DNA of 64,000 bases. Origin: Gnomoniopsis sp. IMI 355080. Lineage: Eukaryota; Ascomycota; Sordariomycetes; Diaporthales; Gnomoniaceae. A program made the position numbers and the translations under genes. The DNA lies in contig JAPEVC010000100.1 of the NCBI GenBank assembly GCA_027946555.1, positions 60,650 through 124,649 on the forward strand. Reading direction: 5' to 3'. The notes below the pieces were generated by a model. It saw nothing but the letters and a program-made list of their open reading frames with translations. It made no database searches and had not been told where the DNA came from. Shown here piece by piece: positions 21,496 to 34,447 of the stretch; position 1 is the stretch's first letter; the number at the start of each line of letters is the position of its first letter.

Positions 21496-24400
21496 GGAAA
21501 GAAGTGCACTTTCATCGCAATGCAGGCAGGGCCAGAACGTACGCTCTAGCTTGCCGTCTTAAAGCCTTGTTGAAGTTTGTTACGATATGCGCCATTATCG
21601 ATTCCTGGTCTCAGGATCTCTGGCTGGACAAAGGTTGCCCTGAGGAGCGAGCGCTCAGGTGTTGTTGAAAAGAAGAGGTCTGTGGAATTTGGCCTGCCAA
21701 GATAGCGTGGCTCGAGGTCATGGGGTACGTACCAAGTACCTGGAGAAAGTAGGAGCTGAGCAAACTATTTCTTACTTCTCAATAACTAACGACAACGCTC
21801 TCAACAGAGGGACAGAGCAAGAGCAACTGGAGATTTTTGTAGAAACTGAATTTGATCTCCTCAATAAGTATTTGGCCATCGCGACTTGGTTCGCATCCGC
21901 CATCGTGCCCTGGCTCACCAAAGATGAATCTACGTTTTGGCAAGTACCGGTACTTGAGCAAGTATCGTCTTGTCGTGCATGAGGCGAAGAGGTTCGCGCC
22001 CTGAGGGATGAGCGGATTTTGACATACTACCTGTTTTGGGCTGCATAGGTACCTAGGTAGGCTGCAGGCCATGGTTGCAAAAGTGGTTGCCTTGCCTTGT
22101 TTTATTGCCGAGATGCGAACCATGGCGGACAGCAGAGCCGCATACTCCCTAGCCAGGCTGTGTCGCCCCAACCACCAGCATGACCTCCCGAGTCTCATTT
22201 CTTCCTCGAACGCTGACTCAGCTTTCGTGAGGGGGCATGCCTTTGAAGAGCATCAACTTTGAGCCTGGCTGACTCGTAGAACAAGACCCAGCAACGAGAA
22301 TCACATAATAATTTATCGAGCAGGAGCGATGCGAACCAACGAATTTGGTCTGAGAAGTTACATAGAAAATGTTGAAATACGGAATGGAGGCGAAGTTACG
22401 GGCCCTTGAGATTTATAGCTGTGCCAATCCAGGCTGCGCTAGTTCATGATTGGAACACTGGCTTCTACCCAGGTAGTTTACTCCTACTTGACAACACATC
22501 CCCGGTATTATCGATATTTTATCGAGCACTATCTTGTACGACCCGATGCCCTGACTTGGTTCATCACCTCTCCATTTGTCGCATAATGCCATCGAGGACA
22601 AATGAATTACCAAATCGCTGTTCCGGTCCAGGTTCAAAGCTTCGAGGCCCAGACGTCCACCCCCTGAATGGCGCCTTTTGACGCAAACGTTGGATTTCGA
22701 ATGCTCTCAGGAAAATTCGTCCATCATTTGGCCGATCATTACATGTAGTTGATCGCCGTAATCTTCCAGTCTGCCATGTGCGTTCCCACTCGTTGTTCAT
22801 TTTGATGCAGCCATGGAGTGTGCCTAGGCCCCAGCCGACGTGCCCGCTTGTATGTTAGAGCCGCCATTTTATAGCACATCTTTTTTGGGATGTTAACCGA
22901 GCAATCAGATAACTCCTCCTCTGAACAATTTGTCCCTTCCAGATGGTAATACATCAGTGTGTCCCTGCACGCCTTGCTTTTGAGTCCCCAACTTGACTTC
23001 AGTCGTGTCCTTGCGCGAAGACTGGCTCCATTCGCCCATGTTCTCCAAAAATTAGCAGGAGCCAAGGTGCCGTGAAGCGCCCATACTTCTCGGATGTGAT
23101 GCCGTACACTCTGTATGTCACATGATTTCACATGCAAGCCAACGGCCTGCATCAGGTACGTATCTGAAGCCCCCATTCCCGGAACAGCTGGACCGGTCAC
23201 CGGTGAACCGGCCAGGAACTCGTTCAACCAACATCTGCGAATGTCATCCAACATCATCTGCCCATCAGTGCGTTTCTTCAAGGTCGGAAGTAGTAACTTA
23301 GCGAGTGCTAATACGAGTTTATGGGTCCACAGCACTCGCTGGTCGTCGCCGATTTTTTCGCATATGCCTGCCAAATTGAGACTCGGCGCCACCTAGTCGG
23401 CTGTGCACACAAAAAAAAAGCTGAGAGCTCTCGCCACAGGCAACGTTGACACTTCTGGCTCGTGTGGCGTGACAGAAATCCCAACACACGGGAGAAAATG
23501 GGAGGCGACGATCGACTTGGAGTCCTCCTTGCTCTGCAAAAGAAAGGGATTTGAACTCGGATACCTGACGCTAAGCGGGAAAACACAAAAGAGGGCTGGA
23601 GTGGGGCTTTACCTCGACCACGCAAGTAGTCCAGAGCTCAAGTGTCCTCATGAAAGGCCCGGTCTGGACTTGGAAGAAATGATGGAAGACACGGAACCAA
23701 AACGGATAGGACTACCGAGGGGCGGTCTAGCACTTTGTGGGGGCTTTCAGGGACTTTGGAGAGGAGGGGTTTTCTACGACGTCCGAGGATTCCGCTGACC
23801 TTTCTCAAAGCTGGAAAGGAACCAATACGCTACGGAATATCCTTTCCGCTCCATGTGGTCACCTCACATGTTTTTGAAAGCAAAGAAACTCTGGTCACTA
23901 GCCTGCCTCCAGAATTTCCGCCACGAAGAGTTTTCCAGCCTCAGGATTATGATGCTGTAGCCTAAATACTGCCGCATTATTTTCCGCCTCGAACGCCTCC
24001 TTGTGACTCTGGGATTCCGCTCGCCACTCAGGACGAGATTTTCAGCTGCTGGCTGCTAAAGATAAGAGTGGAGGCTTCGGGGGTCTGGGTCTATCTTTTC
24101 TCTCCTGAACGTGTTCCAAGTAGCGTGACTGCGAGGAGACCTGAACATCATCTGCTTCAGGCACCGGCAAGGCAAGACTCACATCAGCATGAGAATTTGC
24201 CTTCCCTCCAGCCTCTTTCAGCTGACCTCGGGACTGCCACGCGGCTCAACAAGACTGTGGGGTGTTTACTGCTTATCATCGTCCACGTGAGTGGGCAGTT
24301 CTTCACCGTCACGAATGAAGGCGCCTGCCTGGGAATGGGGCGCAGAGTAAAGTCCAGTGGACCTTTGGGCATACGATGTGCATGGAAGACCAAGTGGTAG

Positions 24401-27400
24401 TGTTTTCATCTGCAAAATATCATAGGATGGTTTTCGAGTAGCGATCCGCTTCTTGATAGTATGTCGAGACGTGGTCTTCTTTAAGAGGTCCGAGAGGGCG
24501 TCATGCTGGCCTTGGTCCACATGCCACTTGTGGTTGGAGGCATGTCCAGCTCTGACTCTTGACACTAGCGACTTCAAGACAAGCAAGAAATCTTATGAGG
24601 GAACACTCGAAACTCTCGAAAGATCTTTCCGGTGGCTGGTTTGAGGATCTCGGACAGGGATTGCAACGGCCAAGCTTGGTGACGTGAACAAAGTGAACAA
24701 ACCAAAGTAGTTGGTGCGATTCGTCTTTTTAGTCAAAGTCTTCGATACAACATTACCGAAGACTGCGAAGATGACTTGGCATCGTGAATCAGTCATGTCA
24801 ACGCGTGTCGAGTAACACACATCAGCAGGGACACCACATTTTCCAAGTTGACCTAGAGGCTGTCTGCACGTCGTCGAACACATCTCGGAGTCGCTGATCT
24901 TCATCATGCCCAGGTGGTCGCCTCACACATGCCGCCGAGTAACGACCAGTCAATTCAGAGTTTCAACGACGCTAGGTACCTAAGCAGGTAGGATATCGGT
25001 ATTGGCCCCACATCATATGCCTCCCTAGCGCAGTCAAATTGTCGGTCAACATCGTCAAGAGTGACCCAAAGAATATAGCTAGCCCTGGAAATATTCGCAA
25101 GGAACACGTAACTAGGAAAAGGGCTACTCACCGGCTCCAATATTCGGACGATTGCAAGCCCAATCGTAGTTGCGTGGAGGCGGCATGCATTGCGGACGTG
25201 TCAATACCTACTACTCAGGGCCCAGCCGATCTTTCGCATGTGAAGGATTCTAATCAATCCTCACTGCTCTGTGGAAGGGACTGTTTTGGTTTGAGCACGG
25301 TGAATTCTGACGCGTTGTCCTTACGATGGTATTGAACTCGCTATCTTCGAAAGCCCTATTCGAAAAATGGCTACTAGTTGAACACACTCTGTCATTGCTG
25401 AATATTGTGTCGAAGTACACACTGTGAAAAGTCGGAGGAAACATACTGGGGTTGTCCGCCTACATATGATTGGACGCATTCTTCCAAAGACGCTCAGTCT
25501 ATTCGCTCTTGTTTGCCGGGACTATCCCGGCCTGCGGGCGCGATCCCTCGTCTGATCAGTATACATGGCTAGTAAGCTTAGGGTGGTGTTGATTCCACTA
25601 CTCTCATTTCAATCCATGCGGGTCCTGGCAGCTGAGGAATGTAGGTGGGTAGGAGACATTGTTCATTTGTCCCGAGCTCACGACATGTCGGGGAATACTG
25701 GTCGGCTGACGTTGCAGACGATGTATCAAAGCTTCATATAGGTTTCCATTGAATGGCTGTTGAGCAATTTGAGCTGACTCTGCAAAGGTTGTGTGCGTCA
25801 AGGCGGGCCCTGCGGCTGCATGCATAAGCCCCATTACCTACACAGCCAGTAGATTGTGCACTTGGGCACCGCCAACCTTCAATGGCCAGGTGAGCGAGGA
25901 CTAAAACCGAGGGCACCGTGGCCAGTCCTTTGACAGCCCTTTCAAAGATAACTGGATAATCGAATCAGAGGTTGACAGTTGCTTCAGACATGACGGACCG
26001 AAATGTCTCCGTTGCCCATGCATGTCGTATGTCATCGTTCTAGAGTTTCAATACACCACAAGTCTCTCCCTGTCTTATTCTCGGTATGTTAAACAACAAG
26101 GTGTTGGGAAGAAGCTGAACACAGCCGAGAGGTGCCATCGATATTCCCGTTAAAACACGGAACCCTGCTCTTATAAAACCATGTAAGATGATTGGTTGTT
26201 TGCAATCTAGCGTAGCCTTCGATCGGGAGCCGCGCGCCAGTTGATATCATCAGAATTCGAATGGAATGAAGCGTTCTTATCTGTCACCTGGTATTTGATT
26301 GCGGGTGTCGTCTCGGCAGAGGACCGGGACCCGGGAGCGACTGACGCTTGTTTGGCGCAGTGAAATGGCTTCGCAATTGAACGGCGCGATTGCCTCTTCC
26401 AAAGGCTTTTTGATCGCCTGGATGCAGTTGGAGGACTTCGAAGGGTGCTGAAAAGTGTGGGTGCAAAGGAGACTCTTACACTCTGAAGCGCGCTGCATTG
26501 ATTGTGGTTTCCAGCGATGAAGCGCATAGAAGCTCACTTTCCAGATTCAAAGAGAATTTGTTTCTATGTAGATGAGTCGCGAATTTCCCATGTAACTCCT
26601 CCACGTATTCCAAAGATTCTTTCTCAACGCTCATCAATTCAATGTGAAAGTATTGTCTAAGCGCTTCTATGGATAGATCTGACCGCAGTCGTCCTCCCCA
26701 CACCAAAGCCAGGCAAGTATCAGGTCTCTAGTGACCAATCCAGGGATTACAACCTAGGTAGGTCCACACAGTCTATATATGTCTTAATGCTCAAATACAT
26801 CTAAGTTCGAAATTTGCCTTGAACACGGAAGTCTGTTATTTGTCGTGTAAATTTACCTCATGTTGGACGAACACAGATCTGTATGACCCGGCAAAGGTAC
26901 TAGCAAACGCTTAAAGAGATGATATTCGCAAGTTACATAGCCCTGGTTAGTTTTGAATTGCAATGGATATTTCGGTAATGTTGTAGTCAAACATTTAGGC
27001 AATGCCTCTTAGGCGTTTGTTTGCCTTGACCAACGCCGGGAAAGCTGAACTGTTTGGGGACAACTCGGAGAAGTTGGGCGTCGACGATTATGAGGCAACC
27101 GATAATAAACTATACGTATCGCGCGTGGTAAACAGCCTATTGATTCTTGAGTTGTCTAAAATGGCATCCAACTCGTCACCTGGAGGATGGAACTTCCCGG
27201 TGGTGGTCAGCCAAAACCCTCCCCCCTCCCCAAATTCTCTCTTCGGGGGCACGGTCGGCTAGCTACACACACGAGAAAGAGAAATGATGTTCATTGGAAG
27301 TCTTTATATGCTTGTGTCATTGAGGAGGCGGTTCAACACGGGGCTGGATCATTTTTGCCGGGTCAATTGGAGCAAAAGCCTTGGAGTCTACTGCAGCTTG

Positions 27401-30400
27401 CCGCGTGACACCCCCCCCCCGATCGTCTCACGAATTGTTGAACAATTTTGGAAGGCCTATAAAGGTGGAGACTAGTCTAGAACGATTCAGAATTCCGTTG
27501 TCAAACTGAATTTACTTTGCAAACATGATTTGTAAGGGATCGCGCATGCACATTTAGTCAGATTTGTGCATATATCCGCTCTCCCGAGTCAACAAAGGCG
27601 AATGATGCGTACCCAGATACTCAGCTGACAAATCACACCTCTTGTGAGGGCACCTGGGCAGCTTTGTAAGATGAGAACGAGTAGTATGCTTTCAATGTTA
27701 TCGCCCTGGGCGTACTAAAGTTGTTGACCGGTCAGTCTGCACGTGATTTACAAGGTTGACATTGCAGGTAATTTCCGGTTGCTGCAGCCGATCACGCAAG
27801 CAAATCCGGCCTTGAACGTGTGCGACCACGCTGAACGCAGGTTTTTCGGTCGATATACCTGTTTGGAAAGAACCAAAGGCCTTCTCTCCTTGCTTTCATG
27901 TTGTGTTATCCGGTGCTGTTGTGCCTTGCAAGGCTTGCACCAACGTGATTGGGATCACACATGCAGGATCCACACCCAACGGACATTTTAATATGGCAAC
28001 TTTGGTACTGCAAACAAGGCAACTCTGCCAATCAACTCTAGGTTCAACATTCAATGCGAGCGCCCTGCCTTGTGAGATGTATTCTTAGTTCATTATAGTA
28101 TATCCTGATGCCCGAGGACCAGAGGCGGCACAGAAACCCGCTCGTGGTCCCATTCAGATTCTCAATAGCGGACAGGAGTGCTGAAGGTCCTGGGTATGAC
28201 TGCATCAAACAACTCATCCTGCCCAAAAGTAGCCTTTATACCTCTGTACTTGCTTTCGAAGTCTTCAGAGCTGGATTTAATGGTCCCGGGGCTGGTAATA
28301 CTGGATTTATTGTGTTTGAGTGTACCGACAGCAGCACATATACCTGGCTTCTTTGTGGGACTTGACAGATCATTCCAGTCGTCAGGGACACCAAGCCCAG
28401 GCTTCCAAGGTTGTTGCCTTCCCCAGAGACTCTTTGTGTGATTTGATGCCGACTCATGAGTACCGATAATGAGCTCGGCCTCGACCAGAGGATTGGTGAC
28501 GGATGCTCCACGAGCAAATGTGGCACCATGGTTTAGATGTACGACGGCACGCTGGAACCATCCTCATCTACATCCGCGAGCCTGATAATCGTCGAGTACA
28601 TTATCTGCAGCAATAAATGGCATGAGGGTTGGCACACACAAGACCAGAACGTTGAATTGGCCGTTCCAACTGGCATGAAGGGTTTGCCGAGAGGCCAACC
28701 ATCATCGCTCTACCCTTCCCTCCTACTTTTCAGCGATTCGTATTTGATACTTGAATTTTGAGGAGTACGAGGCACTTGGCTCTGTTGAAATGCCAACATG
28801 TTAAGGCGCGAATCTGCTTGTCCCAGATACAAGGGGATGGGATTAACTGTTGAGCTTGACTTTAGCGATTATAGTCAGTCCTGTTACGAGACCGTATTCG
28901 GGGATTGTGAGATGGGAGAGCTCTTGATCGGCTCGCCGGCATATCGCACCAATCGGTAAGACCGAGTCCTGCAGCGTCTAAGCTCAGGGCTTATCATCGA
29001 ATACTTTCTCTTATTTCCAACTCTTCGCCACGGACCGATCTCCTTTCTAGACTTTGCCTCTTCGCTACCACAGCTGCTTCACACTCGAATGAAATCGTTC
29101 CCGAGCTCGTTCGTGTGAGTCCTCTCCTTTTTGACTGAGGCGATGTTTGGTCAATCGTGGCTGAGCTCCAGCTGGTGACTGCCGAATTTCGCCTGTCTGG
29201 TCCCTTTGGCGCTGTGGCGTTACGGATCTACCCCCTTTAAGTTCCAGAATGCTTTTGTCGCCGAATGTGAGGGGAGAAAAAAGTGGCCATTCGCATTGCG
29301 ATATTGCTCAGGGCACTTACATATGAATTTCAGCTTTGCGCTCATATGCGGAATTGGGAAAGACTTGATGCCGGGGAGTGTGACCCCAGCAATTCCGAAC
29401 GGAAGATGTGTAGTCCTGGTCTGATGTCGCCACATTCGAATACGTGCCAGGCAGTGCAAATGGAAGACACAATCACCGACGTGAAGAAGGGGTATTCGCC
29501 AGTCAAATCATATGTGCGAGGACCACTAATTCGTCGATGATGGTGAGTATTTACAACACCGAGCAACCCACACGGAGCTTTTCGTCCGGTATTCGAGAGA
29601 GACGCTGATACGGGTCTTTGATCTAGGCTCTGTCAAGGCAGAAGGAGGTAATGTAACAAGCCACTAAGCCCTAGCTGTGGCGATTACATTCGCCTTGTTG
29701 AACGCGGAAAAAGGGGCCATTCAACAGCTGAACCCGGCGGCAACATATGTTATGCATTTGGCTGGGCGGGACTATGTCTCGAAACGGTCACGAAAGGCGC
29801 CAATATTCCTGTGCTCATGTACACCTAAGGCAGCTGGCCACTGATATCGTCTATCCCATAGCTCACTCCGAGGTCCTTGTCGGTCGGGCTGCACCAAAGA
29901 AGGCGGCATGCCCTCTAAGACGACTAATGGTAGCCCATCGTTCGAGAAGCGGCAGAAAGAAGGCAAAGACAGTGGCTGCAACGTCATTTTCAGCTCGCTG
30001 TGTCATGCTGTCCCTGTGGAGTCTGACTCGATTGCGCATCGATGTCTTCAGACCCAGGTATTGGAACTTACTTATGGTGTGGCAGTCTCATTGGATTTCG
30101 CAATACTAGGCTGCATCGACGCCCGTGTATGGGTGGAAAGTGATCAGAAACTCAGCATTGATAAATAAGTGCCTAGGTACCATGGGGCTTTGCGGAATGC
30201 TCCATCAACCTTGGAAGCACATGTGGCACACAAGCCGGACGTCGAAAGTGCTCAGCCCTTCTGATTTTATACACGACAAGGGCTGGTATTATGGGGCAAA
30301 TGAAGAGGCAGAAATTTCTGTGAGGGTGTGAGTGAAGAGTGGATGCTCTTGCTGGGAATTTCTACCTGACCATGGGAAGTACTGCCCTCGAATTTGGGTT

Positions 30401-32698
30401 TAGGTACTTGGGAGCCGCAGCTGTAGGTATGTAACTTAGTCCGCCTGATTACCATTTGAGGTTGATTTGACGTTGCTGCTTGCCTACATATTTATCTACC
30501 TGGGTAGCCTGTAGCCAGAGGCTCGGGGAGCCTGCGAAACATTTCGGTAGTCTATAGATGACGTGGATGAGTTGGCTTGATTCAACCTGGTCAAGATATG
30601 TTTAGGTAGCCAAACAGCACCCTGTGAAAAATATTGCAAATGAGTCAGATCATCTTAACCAATAACATTTTGGCCAGAGTTGGTTGTACGGTAGGTTGTC
30701 TATCTACCTAGGTAGGTAAATAGGTGCGTTGCTGACAAAAGATGAGTAACTATGCCAACCGGCATTGCATACGAATGAGTCTTGACCACAGCATGGTCAA
30801 GTATCTACTACTGCCCCCCAAAGCTAGCACAGGAGATAATAATCGGTCTTTTCTGTCGTATGATCACGTGTCCCCTCTAATAGTAGGGCGACTCATCCAA
30901 AACGCTCCTCGGCTGCAACGGTTCTTACTTCCATGCCCAAATCTGACTTTGCTTAGGTTGCATTGCTGGCAACAGATCATGGATTTGCTAAAGAAAAGTA
31001 TATATTGCTGTGGAATACGAGCATCGGAAAATACTTTGAAACAGGATGCCCTGTTGCCTGAACAGCTCATACTTAGTTAGGCATCAGACAATAACCACCT
31101 AGGTAATAGGCATCCAAGACCTGCATTCGTCTATGTCGTGTGGCCAGAAAGTAGGCTCAGAGTCATGTTTGTACAGGGCGCACAGGAGGCAAATGACAGT
31201 TGCACACGCTCTTCTGCTTGGCCTAGTGCAATCATCCACTACGAAGCTGCTTCTGCAAGCATGCAAACAAGGATCAAGCGATAGACCCACCCAAGGACCC
31301 CATCCACTATTGGTGTTTGCCGCCCTGCCTGGCAAGGCAGATTGGGGCCTGCCTTGTTCGTGGGTTTGTGCTGACTATTATGTCCTTTGTGACATCTCGA
31401 TGGTTCTTTATGTAACATGAGTGAGAGTCTTCAAAGGTGGAGCAGCGTGCATACGTGGCCACAGGTAAGCCTTGTTCAAGCTCATGAACCTTCGGCTTGA
31501 CACATTTTGTAAGACAATCAGAAATATTTGCGTAGGTACATTTGAGTCAGTTTGGAATCTATTCTACAGTCAAACAAGCAATCAAACTACAGGATATGAT
31601 TCATGCCTACATCCAAAGACGCAAAGAAACGCACACATCTACATAAGTGGCGGTATCGCGGTCCTAGATGCTGGATTAGATGTCAGTAGTTTGGGACATG
31701 TATAATTATTTATTTATGCACAGTACCGTCGAATTCAATTTCTGGTCTAAAGTTCATGCATGGATTTCAGATCATACAGCTTCGAGCATTAAGTGATATA
31801 AGTTCACACACGAGCTATCCATCTACAAACTACTGCTTAGATGCTTCAGGGAAGAACTTCTCAGCCATACACCTGCAAGCATCCTTCGCAGTCACTCGTT
31901 AGGTTTATTACAAGCAGGTATCCTACAAAGGCGTGTGTATGCGAACCTGAAGTATCTGTCAAATTGAGTACTTGTTTCAAGGTGGGTGGCCGTTGTCTCC
32001 CTTCTGGGCCTATTTAAGTACCCTGCTGCTATGACGCCTTCGCGCCCGCCGTATTGGAATCTGTGCTCGCCAGATCGGACGCTTCTAACCCGCTCATCTT
32101 TGAATTTTCACAAGGCACTGTCCGCCGAGTTATAAATCTTTTGTTTCTAAGTGTCGCATGGGTGGAGCGATATGCAGCGAGCCAATGCCGCGAGATACAA
32201 GTTTATATAAACATCGCGGCACACGTAACAAGACACAGAGGGATAACAATGATAGTTTTATATCCATTCAAATGTATACTGCTGCCACAAGAAGTCTACC
32301 TGTGAGATCTTTCGCTAATTTAGGCCCAAACCTAGACCCGACCACAAAGCGCATCACCAAATGCAACCATGGGACAGACCAACAATGCTCCAGAGAAAAA
32401 TATACGCAAGGAGTGCAAGAAAAGTAGGAGGGCCAGGAAACAGATTGCAAAGCTTCGTGCGAGCAGCCGCAGCTTGGTGGAATATAGAAGGCTGTTGAGC
32501 AGACGTCAAATCAAGCTCTATACCCACCCACCACCCACCCGCTCGGCTCCAGCTCGGGACGACGGGAGCAGCCGAGGCCGTCAATCCTTACCTACCTACT
32601 TTCCCAAGGCGACTCCCTTCTTCCTCCCACCACAACCCAGCGCTAGCTACGCCGACTGCGACTTCCTCAATGCCCTCTTCGACGATAACACCACAACC
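21496..32698. other. Gene-poor region, 11.2 kb, no supported gene
   Basis: The longest frame is minus-strand 23392-22739 (217 codons, but opening on GTG; the first ATGs would leave about 172 codons), with no recognised motif. Minus-strand 26706-26476 reads like a short exon (helical, regular composition) but I cannot connect it to a gene. A T-loop-like string near 23550 does not fold into a tRNA. TACCTAGGTA palindromes occur at 22050 and 30705, with near copies at 26752, 30172 and 31097. A 10-C run lies at 27411-27420. The last few hundred bases are the promoter and leader of the thioesterase-like gene. Confidence 0.5.
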
Positions 32699-33708
32699 AT
32701 GGGCCCCCCTTCACTACAGCGCCAGCTCCTCCGCCAGCTGGCGCAACAGGCCCGCGCCCCATCCGGCGCACTTCCCACCCAATGTCACCACTACTACTTT
32801 TCCCATCATCATACCGGCTCCCCGTCGTCGACTGCCCGGACAATACATCTCTCCCAGCGCCTCTCAGCCTCTTCAAACGCAAGCGCAACACCTCTATCTG
32901 ATGATGTGCAAGCGAAACCGCCCCGCCGACGACGACCTCGTTTCTTCTCCGCGATAGTCCTGCTTCTCCTCGGCGCCGTCTCCGGCACCGTTCTACGCAC
33001 CGTCCTATCGCCGCCGCCGCCGCCGCTTCCCGGCTCTCCGGCTGACGAGTCTATGAAAAGGAAAATTCGCAACCTAGCGGGGGACATACCCATTGTGAAG
33101 GAGCTCCAGAATGAGCCAGGGTGTATGCTCTCTTCCCCCAACACCCGATCTCCTACTTAGTTTCCTTTTTGCGCCAGCTAATATCTCCCACATCCTCAGG
33201 GACACATCACGAAGCCTACTCCGCCATCCCCGCCTCCTCAAAACCCACGCGCATCACTTCCGGCCCCCTCGGTACCGCCGCCGGCATCGGCGCCTACCAG
33301 CACATCTTCCACCCGCCTCCACTCTCCCTCGAGCCTATCCTCAACGTCATCTACTTTGGGCTCTCCACCATAGGCTGGCCGGGCGTCGTCCACGGCGGCC
33401 TGCTGTCCACCATCCTCGACGAGCACTCGGCGCGCGCCGCACTCGCCGAAAACGCCGGCAAGGGCGTGCTGACGGCCAAGTTGGACGTCTCGTACCTGCG
33501 GCCCACGCTCGCCGGGACATTCTACGTGGTAAAAGCGCGCGCCTTGCGAGAAGATGAGCTGGCGGAAAGTGAGAGGGGAAAGCGGGGCAGGAAAATTTGG
33601 GTTGATGTCTGGTTGGAGACGCTCGACGGTGTAGAGTGTGTGCGTGGCAAGGCGCTGTTTGTAATACCCAAGGGCAGGGAATTGAGGGGACTTGACAAGG
33701 GCTTTTGA
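32699..33708 (+). CDS. Membrane-anchored hotdog-fold thioesterase-superfamily protein
   Basis: Two exons: 32699-33122 and 33200-33708, with a 77-nt intron (33123-33199, GTATGC...CAG, branch-like gctaat). The phases agree (1+2) and the junction creates a Trp codon inside NEPGWTHHEAYS, where relatives also have Trp; product 310 aa. The frame is open for 110 codons before the chosen ATG but that stretch looks like leader. Residues 1-81 are Ser/His/Arg-rich, probably a mitochondrial targeting segment; 82-103 are one hydrophobic membrane helix. The hotdog domain spans about 145-300, with the PaaI/4HBT-type signature WPGVVHGGLLSTILDE (about 201-216). Fungal relatives are described as mitochondrial-membrane thioesterase-like proteins; hydrolysis of an acyl-CoA is likely but the substrate is unknown. 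Confidence 0.87.
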
Positions 33709-34447
33709 GGGAGACTGTGGGTGGTAAAGTATATTGAATCAAATAGCCGTAGACGTAGACAGCTAGGCATGGAGAGAAGGTCTAGCACTTGGCACGCGCG
33801 TAGCCACAATAGGCTGACAATTCCGCCATGTAGCAGCACTCCTTCCCCCCTCTACGACATCCGCCTCTTTTTTGCCTTCGGCTATGAATAATAGGACGGT
33901 GCAGGTCTTCGCGTCAATCGACCCAATTATTCTTCACAGCAGCATTGCTGTATTCGCCCCAAGGCCAGTGGGACGGCTCCCGCACATATACGAGGTCAAT
34001 GGGAGAGAGTCGCTGTCTTGCCCGCGTTATTCGGATTATCCCAAACCTCAGCCCACAAACTCGCAATTCTTCTCATTGGCACAATGTCAATCACGCATAT
34101 TGTAAGTACATGGACCAAGCTTGAGTAAGGATGTGTATATTACGTTTTGTGCTAGAAGCGGTATTGGAACGCCGCGTGACATCGATGAGTCCTTTTTCCG
34201 GTATGTCCCAACACGCTTGGCCTTTCTATCATGCGCCGGGTTCCTCACCTCCAATCCCCCCATCTTTCTGTACTCCCAAAGTCTCGCATAGCTTCATGGA
34301 ACCGAAGACAGTAGAAAGTATGCACTGCTGGAACACTGACCGCCCTTCGCTGAACAATCATCTTTGGCTGGCTTCTTTCATCTACCACAGAGTTTGATGC
34401 TTTCGAGCATAAACCTTCCTCATATGTGACCACCTCAACAAGCCTTT
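33709..34447. other. Convergent intergenic region
   Basis: Separates the 3' ends of the thioesterase-like gene (plus) and cry-DASH (minus). No gene or repeat seen; it should hold both transcription end sites. Confidence 0.6.

Noticed and set aside
22739..23392. 217-codon minus-strand frame
   Set aside because: It opens on GTG right after a stop, has no recognised motif, and would lose its first 45 codons if started at an ATG.
23540..23580. tRNA T-loop-like string on the minus strand
   Set aside because: The flanking bases do not form a T stem and no D arm or acceptor stem is present.
32369..32698. N-terminal extension of the thioesterase-like gene by 110 codons
   Set aside because: The segment is a low-complexity, leader-like sequence; the ATG at 32699 gives the usual short N-terminus before the membrane helix.
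33121..33122. Alternative 5' splice site of the thioesterase-like gene at 33121
   Set aside because: It leaves two bases and shifts the hotdog domain out of frame; GTATGC at 33123 keeps phase and gives the conserved Trp.
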